Part shown: piece by piece, positions 28,608 through 37,760 of the stretch | Layout: every line of letters begins with the position of its first letter | Numbering within the stretch: the first letter of the stretch is position 1 | Assembly: GCF_000243075.1 (NCBI RefSeq) | Contig: NC_016745.1 | Coordinates: 423,501-487,500, forward strand | DNA: 64,000 bases | Direction of reading: 5' to 3' | From: Oceanimonas sp. GK1 | GTDB taxonomy: Bacteria; Pseudomonadota; Gammaproteobacteria; Enterobacterales; Aeromonadaceae | The notes under the pieces: model-generated | Database searches by the model: none | The model's input: the letters and a program-made list of their open reading frames with translations, nothing else | What the model was told of the DNA's origin: nothing | Translations under genes and position numbers: made by a program

Positions 28608-29990
28608 ATGTTATTCCGAAACAACGGTAAGCCAGGCAACACCGGTACCCGGCTTCGTATTTTCGCCGCGGCCGGTGCCTGCAGCCTGATCATGACGCTC
28701 AGCCTGCCGCTGGCTCAGGCTGCGGGATCGGTGGAGCCCTATGTTGAAAAGGGAAACTATAAACTGAGCTGTGAATATGGCCAGTATGCTTTCAAGATTG
28801 ATCCCTTCAGTTATGGCACCCACACCGACACCAAGACAAACACCAGCTTCATCATAAAAAAAGGCGAATATGAAAAGTCGTTCAACTGGGAAATACATTA
28901 CGGTGGCGTTACCAAGATTGCGGTAAAGGGAGGACCAGACACCAACCTGTATCATCATGAATATCCGGTTGATTCAGGCAGCGGGCTTTACGCTCCCGAT
29001 AACAAGGGTGGTCAGCGGTCCGATGTCAGTCATGTGACCTTCTGTTACGAGCCGGCCAAGGCCAGCATAGAAGTCACCAAGAAGTGTTTAGAGCAGGATC
29101 AGAATAAAGATTACAACTCATTCACTGCTAGGAATACCGTTACCATCAAGAACACCGGTGACATTCCCCTGCAAAAGATATGGCTGGAGGAAAAGCTTGA
29201 TAACTGTACCATTGTGGAGATCAACGGTTATCCCCACGAGCAAAAACTGTACAAGGATCAACCGGCCTTACTTGAAAACATAACGCTGGATAATAAGGAC
29301 GATTACGCAACCCTGATCATCAGCTGCAAAACTGATGATCCCAATGTCGTCAATCATGTGCAGGTCAAGGGCGAGACCAAATACGGAAAGTATGTAGACA
29401 GCTATGCCATGTCCGATCCCTACCAGCAATGCAAGTTTGTTTATCAGCCCGGCGTTACCGTGGAAAAGACCTGTGTCGATGACAGCGTCCACCTGCAAGC
29501 AGTCACTTCAGAGTCCATGAAGCTGCTGGCGGTACGGGTCTGCCCGTCCATTACCATTTACAACAACGGTAACGAAAGCCTGAAAGACATCAAGGTGACC
29601 GATGCGTCAATTCCTTTGCTGGCCGAAGGTTATATTCTCAAGGATGTGGCGCTCTATCCTCATACGGAAATCAATCTTGCCGAGTGGCTTGCTGAACATG
29701 ACCAATACAGTACCAGTGACAGCCTCTGCTACTACCCGGATGTTCCCCGCGGCCATGATGGCTATCCCCTGCCAGTACTGGACGAAACCATAGAGTATGA
29801 CGACAGGTATGCTCCCGACACTGCCGCCTTCTTTAACCAGGTCAAGGTAGTCGCGACAGGCTACAAGTCCTACACCGAGGTGGCAGACGACGACACCACC
29901 TACAGCTACGATGAAGAAAATCATCAGTGGGTAGCGGAATGCCCGCTGTGTGCCCCCTGCCCCGAGTGCGACAAGGATACTGAATATTAA
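28608..29990 (+). CDS. Exported cysteine-containing protein of unknown function
   Basis: 460 residues, not assigned to a named family. A long signal peptide (hydrophobic IFAAAGACSLIMTLSLPLAQA) is preceded by a 15-residue basic stretch. The mature part has an N-terminal beta-rich module (KIAVKGGPDTNLY and DVSHVTFCYE) of a type seen in surface proteins. Two segments resembling DUF11/CARDB immunoglobulin-like repeats follow (ASIEVTKKCL...TVTIKNTGDIPLQ and GVTVEKTCV...ITIYNNGNESLKDIKV), and then a short CPLCAPCPEC tail. AAGGAG lies 8 nt before the ATG. Base composition is visibly AT-richer than its neighbours, suggesting transfer. Position beside gspD and a sigma-54 activator suggests a regulated, secreted product. 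Confidence 0.8.
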   Translation: MLFRNNGKPGNTGTRLRIFAAAGACSLIMTLSLPLAQAAGSVEPYVEKGNYKLSCEYGQYAFKIDPFSYGTHTDTKTNTSFIIKKGEYEKSFNWEIHYGGVTKIAVKGGPDTNLYHHEYPVDSGSGLYAPDNKGGQRSDVSHVTFCYEPAKASIEVTKKCLEQDQNKDYNSFTARNTVTIKNTGDIPLQKIWLEEKLDNCTIVEINGYPHEQKLYKDQPALLENITLDNKDDYATLIISCKTDDPNVVNHVQVKGETKYGKYVDSYAMSDPYQQCKFVYQPGVTVEKTCVDDSVHLQAVTSESMKLLAVRVCPSITIYNNGNESLKDIKVTDASIPLLAEGYILKDVALYPHTEINLAEWLAEHDQYSTSDSLCYYPDVPRGHDGYPLPVLDETIEYDDRYAPDTAAFFNQVKVVATGYKSYTEVADDDTTYSYDEENHQWVAECPLCAPCPECDKDTEY

Positions 29991-30369
29991 TCTGCAGGGC
30001 ATTCTGGCAAGCAAAAGGGGCGGCATCAGCCGCCCCTTGTACGATGAACGTCCGTCAATAACGTATTCCCGATTCATCCCACAAGGAAATATAGCGGCAA
30101 CAATGACGACGGGGAAAATAACGACAACATAAAACAGAACCTGAACGAACCCACACATGTCCCAGTTTTTTACTGTCGGGCTGTTTGCCGGAACACTTTT
30201 TTATCCGTTGATGTTTCATGGCGACCATGCCTCATGCCATTACCACCCAAGGACATGAGGCAAGTTTTACACCACCTTGAACAAGTTTTTGTTTATCAGC
30301 AGGTTGTGAAAGCGTTTATGCCTCGCCGTGCTTAAAAGTGTTAACCACAAGAAACAGCAGGCGTTTATT
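29991..30369. other. Intergenic region between the exported unknown protein and the VpsR-like gene
   Basis: About 380 bp between two convergent genes. It holds a hairpin at 30015-30038. The remaining 330 bp is AT-richer, and I see no credible gene or repeat in it. A hydrophobic minus-strand reading frame enters this stretch but runs antisense through the hairpin and the upstream gene. Confidence 0.5.
30015..30040 (+). terminator. Terminator hairpin after the exported unknown protein
   Basis: A perfect 10-bp stem, AAGGGGCGGC and GCCGCCCCTT, with loop ATCA, is followed by TTGT. The T-run is short. It lies 25 bp after the stop codon. Confidence 0.7.
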
Positions 30370-31755
30370 TTATTTGGTATTTGGCAGCCGGTGTTTTTCC
30401 ATCAGCCGGTACAGAGTGACGCGGGAAACCCCCAGTAACTTGGCCGCCAGCGACACGTTATTGCCGGCTTTTTTCAGGCTGCGCCGAATGGCCTGGCACT
30501 CGGCCTGATTGCGGGCTTCCTCCAGGGTAGGCACGGACTGGGCCTGATCGCCGCCCAGCCCCAGATCAGCCGCGGTGATCAGCCGGTGCTCGCTCATCAC
30601 TATGGCCTTGCGCACCCGGTTGATCATTTCCCGCACATTGCCAGGCCAGTCGTGGCAGTTCATGGCCGCCATGGCCTTGCGGCTGAAACCGCGCACCCTG
30701 TGATGGCGGCCTTCGGTAAACTTGCGAAAAAAGAAGTTGGCCAGCAGCTCAATGTCCCCCTCCCGCTCCTTGAGATCCGGCACCTCTATGCTGAGCACGT
30801 TCAGCCGGTAGTAAAGATCTTCCCGAAAACCACCCTCTCGCACTGCAGCCTCCAGATCCCGGTGGGTGGCGGCAATGACCCGGGCGTCGATATACAGGGT
30901 TTCATGCCCGCCCAACCGCTCTATGGTTTCTTCCTGCAGAAAACGCAGCAGGTTCACCTGCAGCGACAGCGGCAAATCGCCAATCTCGTCCAGAAACAGG
31001 GTGCCGCCGCCGGCGGCTTCTATGCGTCCAATCTTGCGACAATGGGCCCCGGTGAAGGCGCCCTTCTCATGGCCAAACAACTCGGTCTGGATCAGGTTTT
31101 CCGGCAGGGCACCACAGTTGAGTGCCACAAAGGGCCCGTTGTGGCGGGGAGAACGCTGGTGAATGGCCCGGGCGATCAGCTCTTTGCCGGAGCCGCTGCT
31201 GCCGGTGATCAGCACGGTGGCATCCACCCCGGCCACCTTGCGGATCTGGCTGAACACCAGCCGAATAGCCGGGCTGGCGCCCACCATCTGGCACTCCTCC
31301 CGGTAACGGCGCAACTCGTCTTCCTTCTCCCGCAGCCGGCCCAGTCCCCAGGCATGGCCAAGGGTGGCACAGAGATAAGGCGCCTTGTCTTTCAGCGGCA
31401 GGGTGTAATAGTCAAAAAAATAGTCGTATATCAGCTCGCTGGTGGCGCCGTTGTTCAGCTGCTCCGGCTCTATCAGGGCTATCCAGTTGAGCGGCGGCGT
31501 CCCTTCCACCAGCCGCTCAAAGTTGCCGCGCTGCTCCTCATTGAGCTCGCCAATATGGGCCAGTGCCACCTGGAAACTGTCATTATCGAGAGCGGATTTG
31601 GCCTCGGCCACGGAGTCGGCTCGAACGATCTGCCAGTTTTCCAGACCAGCCAGCAGCTCGGTACGGGGGGATGACGAGAGAGACAGGTAGAGCACCTTTC
31701 TTGAGTCCATGCTGCCATGCCCCGCACTGCAATGATGATGTGCTCCGCTGTTCAT
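30370..31755 (-). CDS. VpsR-like sigma-54-dependent activator
   Basis: 461 residues. The N-terminal domain resembles the VpsR receiver-like domain (LIYDYFFDYYTLPLKDKAPYLCATLGHAWGLGRL) but lacks an obvious phosphoacceptor aspartate; the expected position reads ALAHIGEL. The AAA+ domain has Walker A GSSGSGKE, an intact GAFTGA loop (ELFGHEKGAFTGAH) and Walker B GGTLFLDEIGD. A Fis-type helix-turn-helix ends the protein (VSLAAKLLGVSRVTLYRLMEKH). VpsR of Vibrio, a biofilm regulator, lacks GAFTGA; here it is present, so true sigma-54 activation is likely. Divergent from gspA. An ATG at 31710 is an alternative start. Confidence 0.85.
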   Translation of the reverse strand: MNSGAHHHCSAGHGSMDSRKVLYLSLSSSPRTELLAGLENWQIVRADSVAEAKSALDNDSFQVALAHIGELNEEQRGNFERLVEGTPPLNWIALIEPEQLNNGATSELIYDYFFDYYTLPLKDKAPYLCATLGHAWGLGRLREKEDELRRYREECQMVGASPAIRLVFSQIRKVAGVDATVLITGSSGSGKELIARAIHQRSPRHNGPFVALNCGALPENLIQTELFGHEKGAFTGAHCRKIGRIEAAGGGTLFLDEIGDLPLSLQVNLLRFLQEETIERLGGHETLYIDARVIAATHRDLEAAVREGGFREDLYYRLNVLSIEVPDLKEREGDIELLANFFFRKFTEGRHHRVRGFSRKAMAAMNCHDWPGNVREMINRVRKAIVMSEHRLITAADLGLGGDQAQSVPTLEEARNQAECQAIRRSLKKAGNNVSLAAKLLGVSRVTLYRLMEKHRLPNTK

Positions 31756-31878
31756 GCTGTTATCAGCCCCTTCCCCTGGAACGGATATTCACCAGTTTAG
31801 TACAGGCGCCGCACTATCCCGGTAAAAGCGGCCTCTGGCTTCTATATTTAAACAGATTCAATACCAGGGACGGCCATC

Positions 31879-33504
31879 ATGTACGGTGATTACTTCGGGT
31901 TAACGGATCTGCCCTTTTCCATTGCGCCGGATCCCCGTTTTCTTTATTCCAGCCAGCAGCACCGGGAAGCACTGGCTCACCTCCAGTATGGCCTGCACTG
32001 CCCCGGCGGCTTTGTGCTGCTGACCGGCGAGGTGGGTACCGGCAAAACCACGGTGTGCCGGTGCCTGCTGGAGCAGGTGCCGAAGCACACCGAACTGGCC
32101 TTGATGCTCAGCCCCGGCGGTAGCGCCATCGAACTGCTCGCGGCCATTTGTCAGGAGCTGAAGGTGGCCGTCCCCGAGCAACCCGATGTCCGGCAGCTGA
32201 CCAATGCCATTCACCATCATTTGCTGGAGTCTCACGCCAATGGGCGCCATACCGTGCTGCTTATTGACGAGGCACAAAATCTGTCGGTCGAGCAGCTGGA
32301 GCACATTCGGCTGCTCACCAACCTGGAAACCAACACCCAAAAACTGCTGCAAATCATGCTGCTGGGTCAGCCGGAGCTGGCAGAAACCCTGGCCCGGCCC
32401 GAGCTTCGGCAACTGTCCCAGCGCATTACCGCCCGCTATCACCTGACACCGCTGTCGTTTGATGAAATGCGCGCCTACATTGCCCACCGGTTGTCGGTGG
32501 CAGGCATAGAAGCCCAGCTGTTTCAGCCTGCCAGCCTGCGCCGGCTGTATCGCCTGACCGGCGGCGTGCCCCGGCTGATTAACGTGATCTGCGACCGAGC
32601 CCTGCTCGGCGCCTTTGTGCAACGTCTGCCCAGAGTGGATGCGGCCACCCTGAACCGGGCGGCCGTGGAGGTACTGGGCAGCACGGCCTTTGTTTCCCGC
32701 CGGCGTGCACCGGCCATCGCCACGGCGTTGCTGGCTCTGGTCGCCGGACTGGCCCTGGCCGGCTGGCAATACCGCAGCGAGGTGTCGCATCTGCTGATGG
32801 CGCAGGAAGCGCCCACAGCTTCTGCCGCACCGAAGCCGGCCGTTACAGCAGCCGACGCTGTACTCCCTCCCCCGGCTGCCAACGCTGCCGACTCCCCGAC
32901 GACGCCATGGCCGGAAATAGACACCGAGCTCAGCCAGGTCATGGCTTACCGGCAGCTGTTTGCGCTCTGGCAACTCAACTACGATCCCGCCACCCAGCCG
33001 GTGGTGTGTCGTTATGCCCGCAGTCGGCAGCTGGACTGCACCGTGCAGAACGCCAGCCTCGCCACCCTCAAGGCACAAAATCACCCGGCGGTATTCCGGC
33101 TGGAACGGCCGGGGCACCCGCCCCTGTACGCAACCCTGACCGCCATCAAGGATGAGCAGGCCAGCATCACGGTGGGCGGGCACAACCTGCAGGTGCCACT
33201 GGCGCAGCTGGAAGCCTGGTGGCCCGGCAGTTACGTCATGCTGTGGCAGCCGCCGCCCCGCTACCAAGGGCCCATGGGCACGGGCAGTCGGGGCGAAGCG
33301 GTGACCTGGCTGGAACAGCGGCTGGCCGAATGGCGGGGCCGCCCGGCGCGCCCCGCCCAGCGCCATTACGACGAGGTGCTGAGCACCGAGGTACGGGCAT
33401 TTCAGCGCAGCAAGGGACTCACACCGGACGGCATTTTCGGCCCCCAGACCGGCATTTATTTCAGCGCCAGCCTGCAGGGTAGTCTGCCCCGGCTCAGCGA
33501 CTAA
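31879..33504 (+). CDS. gspA: Type II secretion assembly ATPase GspA/ExeA
   Basis: 541 residues: an N-terminal AAA ATPase (Walker A GEVGTGKTT near residue 51; Walker B TVLLIDEAQNLS), one transmembrane segment (ATALLALVAGLALAG near 275-290), a proline/alanine-rich periplasmic linker and a C-terminal peptidoglycan-binding domain (VRAFQRSKGLTPDGIFGPQT). ExeA of Aeromonas has this layout and with ExeB opens the peptidoglycan so that the secretin can assemble. The gene is located away from gspE-D and is followed 14 bp later by gspB. Confidence 0.94.
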   Translation: MYGDYFGLTDLPFSIAPDPRFLYSSQQHREALAHLQYGLHCPGGFVLLTGEVGTGKTTVCRCLLEQVPKHTELALMLSPGGSAIELLAAICQELKVAVPEQPDVRQLTNAIHHHLLESHANGRHTVLLIDEAQNLSVEQLEHIRLLTNLETNTQKLLQIMLLGQPELAETLARPELRQLSQRITARYHLTPLSFDEMRAYIAHRLSVAGIEAQLFQPASLRRLYRLTGGVPRLINVICDRALLGAFVQRLPRVDAATLNRAAVEVLGSTAFVSRRRAPAIATALLALVAGLALAGWQYRSEVSHLLMAQEAPTASAAPKPAVTAADAVLPPPAANAADSPTTPWPEIDTELSQVMAYRQLFALWQLNYDPATQPVVCRYARSRQLDCTVQNASLATLKAQNHPAVFRLERPGHPPLYATLTAIKDEQASITVGGHNLQVPLAQLEAWWPGSYVMLWQPPPRYQGPMGTGSRGEAVTWLEQRLAEWRGRPARPAQRHYDEVLSTEVRAFQRSKGLTPDGIFGPQTGIYFSASLQGSLPRLSD

Positions 33505-33518
33505 CCGGAGGCGCGAAC

Positions 33519-34190
33519 GTGTCTTATATTCTTGATGCCCTGAAACAGTCGGAACGCCGCCGCAACAGCCGGACTATGGTAAGTGGACCTGTGTCGCCCG
33601 CCGAGATATCGCCCCCACCGACGCTGCCGTTTTACCGCCGCCGGGGGCCCTGGCTGCTGCTCATTCTGCTATTGGCACTGCCGCTGGGTATTGGCCTGGG
33701 ACGTTTTGGCGCCGGCTGGCTGGGGTTGTCGTCTGCGCCTGAGGCCATCATTCCCCCCCCGGGCCCGGTCGCTGCCACGCCCGATGCCCCCATGGTCATT
33801 GCCTCCCATTCACCCCGTATTTTGCTGGAAGCACCACCGGCGGTCAGCCTGAACGGGTCCGAGCCGGGCCCAACTCCCCGGCCACAACAGGCCACGGCCC
33901 CACCGCCACCAGTGCCGGCCGAGGAAACCCGAACGCCCGAGCCGGTGTTTGATCCCGGAGTGCCGGACCTGCGGATGTTGCCCGCCAGCATTCGCAGCCG
34001 GCTGCCGACGCTCACGTTGTCGGTACACATTTATGCGTCGGATCCGGCCGCGCGCATGGTCAATATCAATGGTCAAATGGTGCGGGAAGGACAAAGCGCC
34101 GCTGGCCTGACCGTACAACGCATTACCCCCAAAGGCGTGATACTGAACTTTGAAGGCAGCGATTTTCACCTGTATTCGATTGGCGGCTGA
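33519..34190 (+). CDS. gspB: Type II secretion assembly protein GspB/ExeB
   Basis: 223 residues. The N terminus MSYILDALKQSERRR is diagnostic of GspB/ExeB. It is followed by a transmembrane segment (WLLLILLLALPLGIGLG), a long proline-rich periplasmic linker and a C-terminal GspB domain (LTLSVHIYASDPAARMVNINGQMVREGQ). It acts with GspA in secretin insertion. TAACCGGAGG upstream provides the ribosome binding site. It ends 60 bp before mioC. Confidence 0.94.
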   Translation: MSYILDALKQSERRRNSRTMVSGPVSPAEISPPPTLPFYRRRGPWLLLILLLALPLGIGLGRFGAGWLGLSSAPEAIIPPPGPVAATPDAPMVIASHSPRILLEAPPAVSLNGSEPGPTPRPQQATAPPPPVPAEETRTPEPVFDPGVPDLRMLPASIRSRLPTLTLSVHIYASDPAARMVNINGQMVREGQSAAGLTVQRITPKGVILNFEGSDFHLYSIGG

Positions 34191-34250
34191 GGGTTCATGA
34201 CCCTGTCTTGAGGTAAGATGGCGGCTCTGTTTGCCAATGCGAGTCATGCC

Positions 34251-34706
34251 ATGAGTCACTTTACCCTGCTGGTGGGATCCACCCTCGGCAGCGCCGAGGA
34301 TCTGGCCGAAGAAATGGCCGATCAACTGCAATCGATCGGCCATTCAACGGTTATTCACACTTCTCCCCAGCTTGATCACATCTTGATCGCCCCCGATCAT
34401 TACCTGCTGCTGGTGTGCTCCACCCATGGCGCCGGCGATCTGCCCGACAACATTCAGCCCTTGCTGGAAGCACTGCAGCAGCAACGCCCTCCATTGCAGG
34501 GGCTCAGCTACCTGGCCGTGGGCCTGGGCGACACCAGCTACGATACCTTCTGTCACGCCATACAAAGGCTGGATCAACAGCTGGAATCCCTGGGTGCCGG
34601 CCGGATCGGGGATCGGCTGGAAATTGATGTCAGCGCCGGGGATCCCCCCGAGCAACAGGCGCAGATCTGGCTGGATCAGTGCCTGAATGAGGCCGGGATC
34701 CGCTGA
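34251..34706 (+). CDS. mioC: MioC flavodoxin-like protein
   Basis: A 151-residue FMN-binding flavodoxin (LLVGSTLGSAEDLAEEM phosphate-binding loop, CSTHGAGDLPDN and GLGDTSYDTFC). MioC adjoins oriC in enterics and related groups, where transcription from mioC enters the origin. I chose the ATG at 34251, matching the family N terminus; an in-frame ATG at 34218 would add 11 residues. The biochemical role is poorly defined. Confidence 0.92.
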   Translation: MSHFTLLVGSTLGSAEDLAEEMADQLQSIGHSTVIHTSPQLDHILIAPDHYLLLVCSTHGAGDLPDNIQPLLEALQQQRPPLQGLSYLAVGLGDTSYDTFCHAIQRLDQQLESLGAGRIGDRLEIDVSAGDPPEQQAQIWLDQCLNEAGIR

Positions 34707-34739
34707 TATTCACGCCGGCCCGTGATCAACCCGGCACCC

Positions 34740-35110
34740 CTGAGCCGCGGATCTGAATTTCTTCCACCAAGTTATCAACAGATCCCGGCCTGCAGATCAT
34801 TTCCATCAGAAAACCGTTTCCGCCAAGGTATGTGGATAAGCATGGTTCAAACCGGTGTTAAACCTATAGTTATCCTATAAACTAAATTTCTTTCCGCCGG
34901 CACCTGTGCATAAAGTGGCAAGTTAACCACCCTTCATACCGGAGTACGGGATCTGTTTTCCACATCAAGCGATCGGTGATAAGTAAATGATCTCCATGAT
35001 CAAAAAGTGCTTATACACAGATCCGGGCGATGCTAATAACAGATCCAACAGAAGATCGATCTAAAGATCTAAGATCTATAAGCGATCGCCGGATCCGCCC
35101 TGATCCGGTT
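34740..35110. other. oriC: Chromosomal replication origin oriC
   Basis: Located between mioC and mnmG as in E. coli. Five DnaA boxes with at most one mismatch to TTATCCACA are visible: 34772-34780 (TTATCAACA), 34831-34839 (TGTGGATAA, perfect on the minus strand), 34905-34913 (TGTGCATAA), 34956-34964 (TTTTCCACA) and 35011-35019 (TTATACACA, as in E. coli R2). Sixteen GATC sites fall between 34750 and 35105. Those at 35042-35095 are packed with AGATC repeats in an AT-rich stretch on the mnmG side, where the unwinding element is expected. The layout mirrors that of E. coli. Confidence 0.95.
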
Positions 35111-35138
35111 TCCATCCCCTTCACAAACCGGCTAAAAT
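35109..35138 (+). promoter_or_regulatory. Candidate sigma-70 promoter of mnmG
   Basis: TTTCCA (35109-35114) and TAAAAT (35133-35138) are separated by 18 bp and lie about 90 bp upstream of the mnmG start, next to the unwinding region of oriC. In E. coli gidA transcription from this place stimulates initiation. Confidence 0.5.
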
Positions 35139-35229
35139 GAGCGCCCCCTGAACAGGGTCGCCAGTTCACTGAGCGGCCGGCACCAGGGGCCGTGGATCCT
35201 TTCAGCCGAGTGTTTCAAGAGTGTTCGTT

Positions 35230-37119
35230 ATGCAATATGAAGAATGGTTTGATGTCATCGTGGTCGGTGGTGGCCACGCCGGAACGGAAGCCGCTGCCGC
35301 CGCTGCCCGTATGGGGGCGAACACCCTGTTGCTGACGCACAATATCGATACCCTCGGACAAATGTCCTGTAACCCGGCCATTGGCGGCATCGGCAAGGGA
35401 CATCTGGTCAAGGAGATCGATGCCCTGGGCGGGATCATGGCCCAGGCCGCCGACAACGCCGGTATTCAGTTTCGTACCCTGAACGCGTCAAAAGGCCCGG
35501 CGGTACGTGCCACCCGGGCTCAGGCGGATCGTCAGCTCTATCGCCAGGCGGTCAGAACCCGGCTGGAAAACCAGCCCAACCTGAAGATCTTTCAGCAGGC
35601 CTGCGACGATCTGATCCTCGACGGCGACACCGTCACCGGAGTGATCACCCAGACCGGCCTGAAGTTTTACGGTAAAACCGTGGTGCTCACCGTAGGGACC
35701 TTTCTCAATGGCCGTATTCATATCGGCATGGACAACTACCAGGGCGGCCGTGCCGGGGATCCACCCTCCATCGCCCTGGCCAGTCGCCTGCGCGAACTGC
35801 CGCTGCGTATCGACCGGCTGAAAACCGGCACCCCCCCCCGTATTGACGCCAACAGCGTGGATTTTTCGGTGATGCAGCCCCAGCCCGGCGACCACCCGAC
35901 CCCGGTGTTTTCCTTCATCGGTAGCCGGGCGGATCAGCCCCGCCAGGTGCCCTGCTACATCACCCACACCAACGAGCGCACCCATGAAGTGATCCGCCAG
36001 AACCTGGATCGCAGCCCCATGTACGCCGGGGTGATCGAGGGGATCGGCCCCCGCTACTGCCCGTCGATCGAAGACAAGATCATGCGCTTCGCCGACAAGG
36101 CCTCACACCAGATCTTCGTGGAGCCGGAAGGGCTGACCAGCACCGAGCTTTATCCCAACGGCATTTCCACCAGCCTGCCGTTCGACGTACAGATCCAGAT
36201 CGTGCGTTCGATCCGCGGCTTTGAGCAGGCTCATATCATGCGCCCCGGTTACGCCATCGAGTACGACTACTTCGATCCTCGGGATCTGCGATCCAACATG
36301 GAAAACAAGTGTCTGCACAACCTGTTCTTCGCCGGCCAGATCAACGGCACCACCGGCTACGAGGAAGCCGGCGCCCAGGGGCTGCTGGCGGGCACCAATG
36401 CCGCTCTGCGCGCCTTTGACCGCGACGCCTGGTCGCCCCGCCGGGATCAGGCCTACCTGGGCGTGATGATGGATGATCTGTCCACCCTGGGCACCCAGGA
36501 GCCCTACCGCATGTTTACCAGCCGGGCCGAATACCGCCTGCTGCTGCGGGAAGACAACGCCGATCTGCGCCTGACCGAGGAAGGCCGCAAACTGGGACTG
36601 GTGGACGATCACCGTTGGGCGCTGTTCTGCGACAAGGTGGAACGCATCGAGCAGGAAAGCCAGCGCCTGCGCAGTACCTGGATCAACCCCAGGCATGCCG
36701 CCGCCCCGGCCCTGAACGAAAAACTGAAAACGCCCCTCAGCCGGGAGCACAACCTGGAAGAGCTGCTGCGCCGCCCCGAGCTCGACTACGCCACCCTGAT
36801 GGCCATCGAGGGCATTGGCCCGAGCATCGATCATGAACAGGCCGCCGAGCAGGTGGAGATCCAGACCAAGTACGCCGGCTACATTGAACGCCAGCAGGAC
36901 GAAATCCAGAAGCAGCTGCGCAATGAGCACACCCAACTGCCGCTGGATCTGAACTATGCCGAGGTCTCCGGGCTGTCCAACGAAGTGATCGCCAAGCTCA
37001 ATCAGGCACGGCCCGAAACGCTTGGGCAGGCGTCACGCATTTCCGGTGTGACCCCGGCGGCCATCTCCATTTTGCTGGTTCATCTTAAAAAGCGCGGCCT
37101 GCTGCGCAAGTCGGCCTGA
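35230..37119 (+). CDS. mnmG: tRNA uridine-5-carboxymethylaminomethyl modification enzyme MnmG
   Basis: 629 residues, the same length as E. coli MnmG (GidA). It is the FAD-dependent partner of MnmE in wobble-uridine modification of tRNA. It has the N-terminal dinucleotide-binding motif [12 protein letters not shown] and the family signatures [16 protein letters not shown] and [16 protein letters not shown], and ends in [20 protein letters not shown]. The start ATG at 35230 matches the family. First gene of an mnmG-rsmG-parA-parB cluster with small gaps. Confidence 0.97.
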   Translation: MQYEEWFDVIVVGGGHAGTEAAAAAARMGANTLLLTHNIDTLGQMSCNPAIGGIGKGHLVKEIDALGGIMAQAADNAGIQFRTLNASKGPAVRATRAQADRQLYRQAVRTRLENQPNLKIFQQACDDLILDGDTVTGVITQTGLKFYGKTVVLTVGTFLNGRIHIGMDNYQGGRAGDPPSIALASRLRELPLRIDRLKTGTPPRIDANSVDFSVMQPQPGDHPTPVFSFIGSRADQPRQVPCYITHTNERTHEVIRQNLDRSPMYAGVIEGIGPRYCPSIEDKIMRFADKASHQIFVEPEGLTSTELYPNGISTSLPFDVQIQIVRSIRGFEQAHIMRPGYAIEYDYFDPRDLRSNMENKCLHNLFFAGQINGTTGYEEAGAQGLLAGTNAALRAFDRDAWSPRRDQAYLGVMMDDLSTLGTQEPYRMFTSRAEYRLLLREDNADLRLTEEGRKLGLVDDHRWALFCDKVERIEQESQRLRSTWINPRHAAAPALNEKLKTPLSREHNLEELLRRPELDYATLMAIEGIGPSIDHEQAAEQVEIQTKYAGYIERQQDEIQKQLRNEHTQLPLDLNYAEVSGLSNEVIAKLNQARPETLGQASRISGVTPAAISILLVHLKKRGLLRKSA

Positions 37120-37124
37120 GGTTC

Positions 37125-37751
37125 ATGATGCTGCAACAACTGAACGATTTGCTGGCCCGGACCGAGCTTGAGGTCAGCGATAAACAGGCGGAGCAACTGG
37201 TGGCTCTGGTGGGGCTGCTCGACAAGTGGAACAAGGCCTACAACCTCACCTCGGTGCGGGATCCGCAAGCCATGCTGGTCCGCCATATCATGGATAGCCT
37301 GGTAGTGAGCCCTTACCTCGAGGGGCAGCGCTTCATCGATGTGGGCACCGGCCCCGGGCTGCCCGGGCTGCCCCTGGCCATCATCAATCCCGACAAGCAG
37401 TTCGTACTGCTCGATAGTCTCGGCAAGCGCATTCGGTTTATTCGCACCGTGGTGCATCAGCTGGGTCTGACCAACGTGGAGGCGGTGCAAAGCCGGGTGG
37501 AAGCGTTCCAGCCCGAGCAAAAGTTCGACGGCGTGCTGAGCCGGGCCTTTGCTTCGCTGGACGACATGTTAAGCTGGTGCGCGCACCTGCCCGCCCCCCA
37601 TGGCCGTTTTCTTGCCCTCAAGGGACAAGTCCCGGAGCAGGAGCTGCAATCCCTGCCCGCTCACCTGACCTGCCAGGGGGTTTACCCGCTGCACGTGCCC
37701 GAGCAGGAAGGCGACCGCCATCTGGTGGTCATTTCGCAAGCCAGCCAGTAG
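37125..37751 (+). CDS. rsmG: 16S rRNA (guanine-527-N7) methyltransferase RsmG
   Basis: 208 residues, SAM-dependent methyltransferase (GidB). The SAM-binding motif is [17 protein letters not shown], and the N-terminal [17 protein letters not shown] is typical. It methylates G527 of 16S rRNA. Tandem ATG codons at 37125 and 37128 are both possible; GAGG at 37118-37121 spaces better to the second. It lies 5 bp after mnmG. Confidence 0.96.
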   Translation: MMLQQLNDLLARTELEVSDKQAEQLVALVGLLDKWNKAYNLTSVRDPQAMLVRHIMDSLVVSPYLEGQRFIDVGTGPGLPGLPLAIINPDKQFVLLDSLGKRIRFIRTVVHQLGLTNVEAVQSRVEAFQPEQKFDGVLSRAFASLDDMLSWCAHLPAPHGRFLALKGQVPEQELQSLPAHLTCQGVYPLHVPEQEGDRHLVVISQASQ

Positions 37752-37760
37752 AGGTTTTCG

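Noticed and set aside
29607..30158. A hydrophobic minus-strand frame over the end of the exported unknown gene
   Set aside because: It reads through the terminator hairpin and antisense to a better-supported gene with ribosome binding site and signal peptide. No ribosome binding site or family match is evident.
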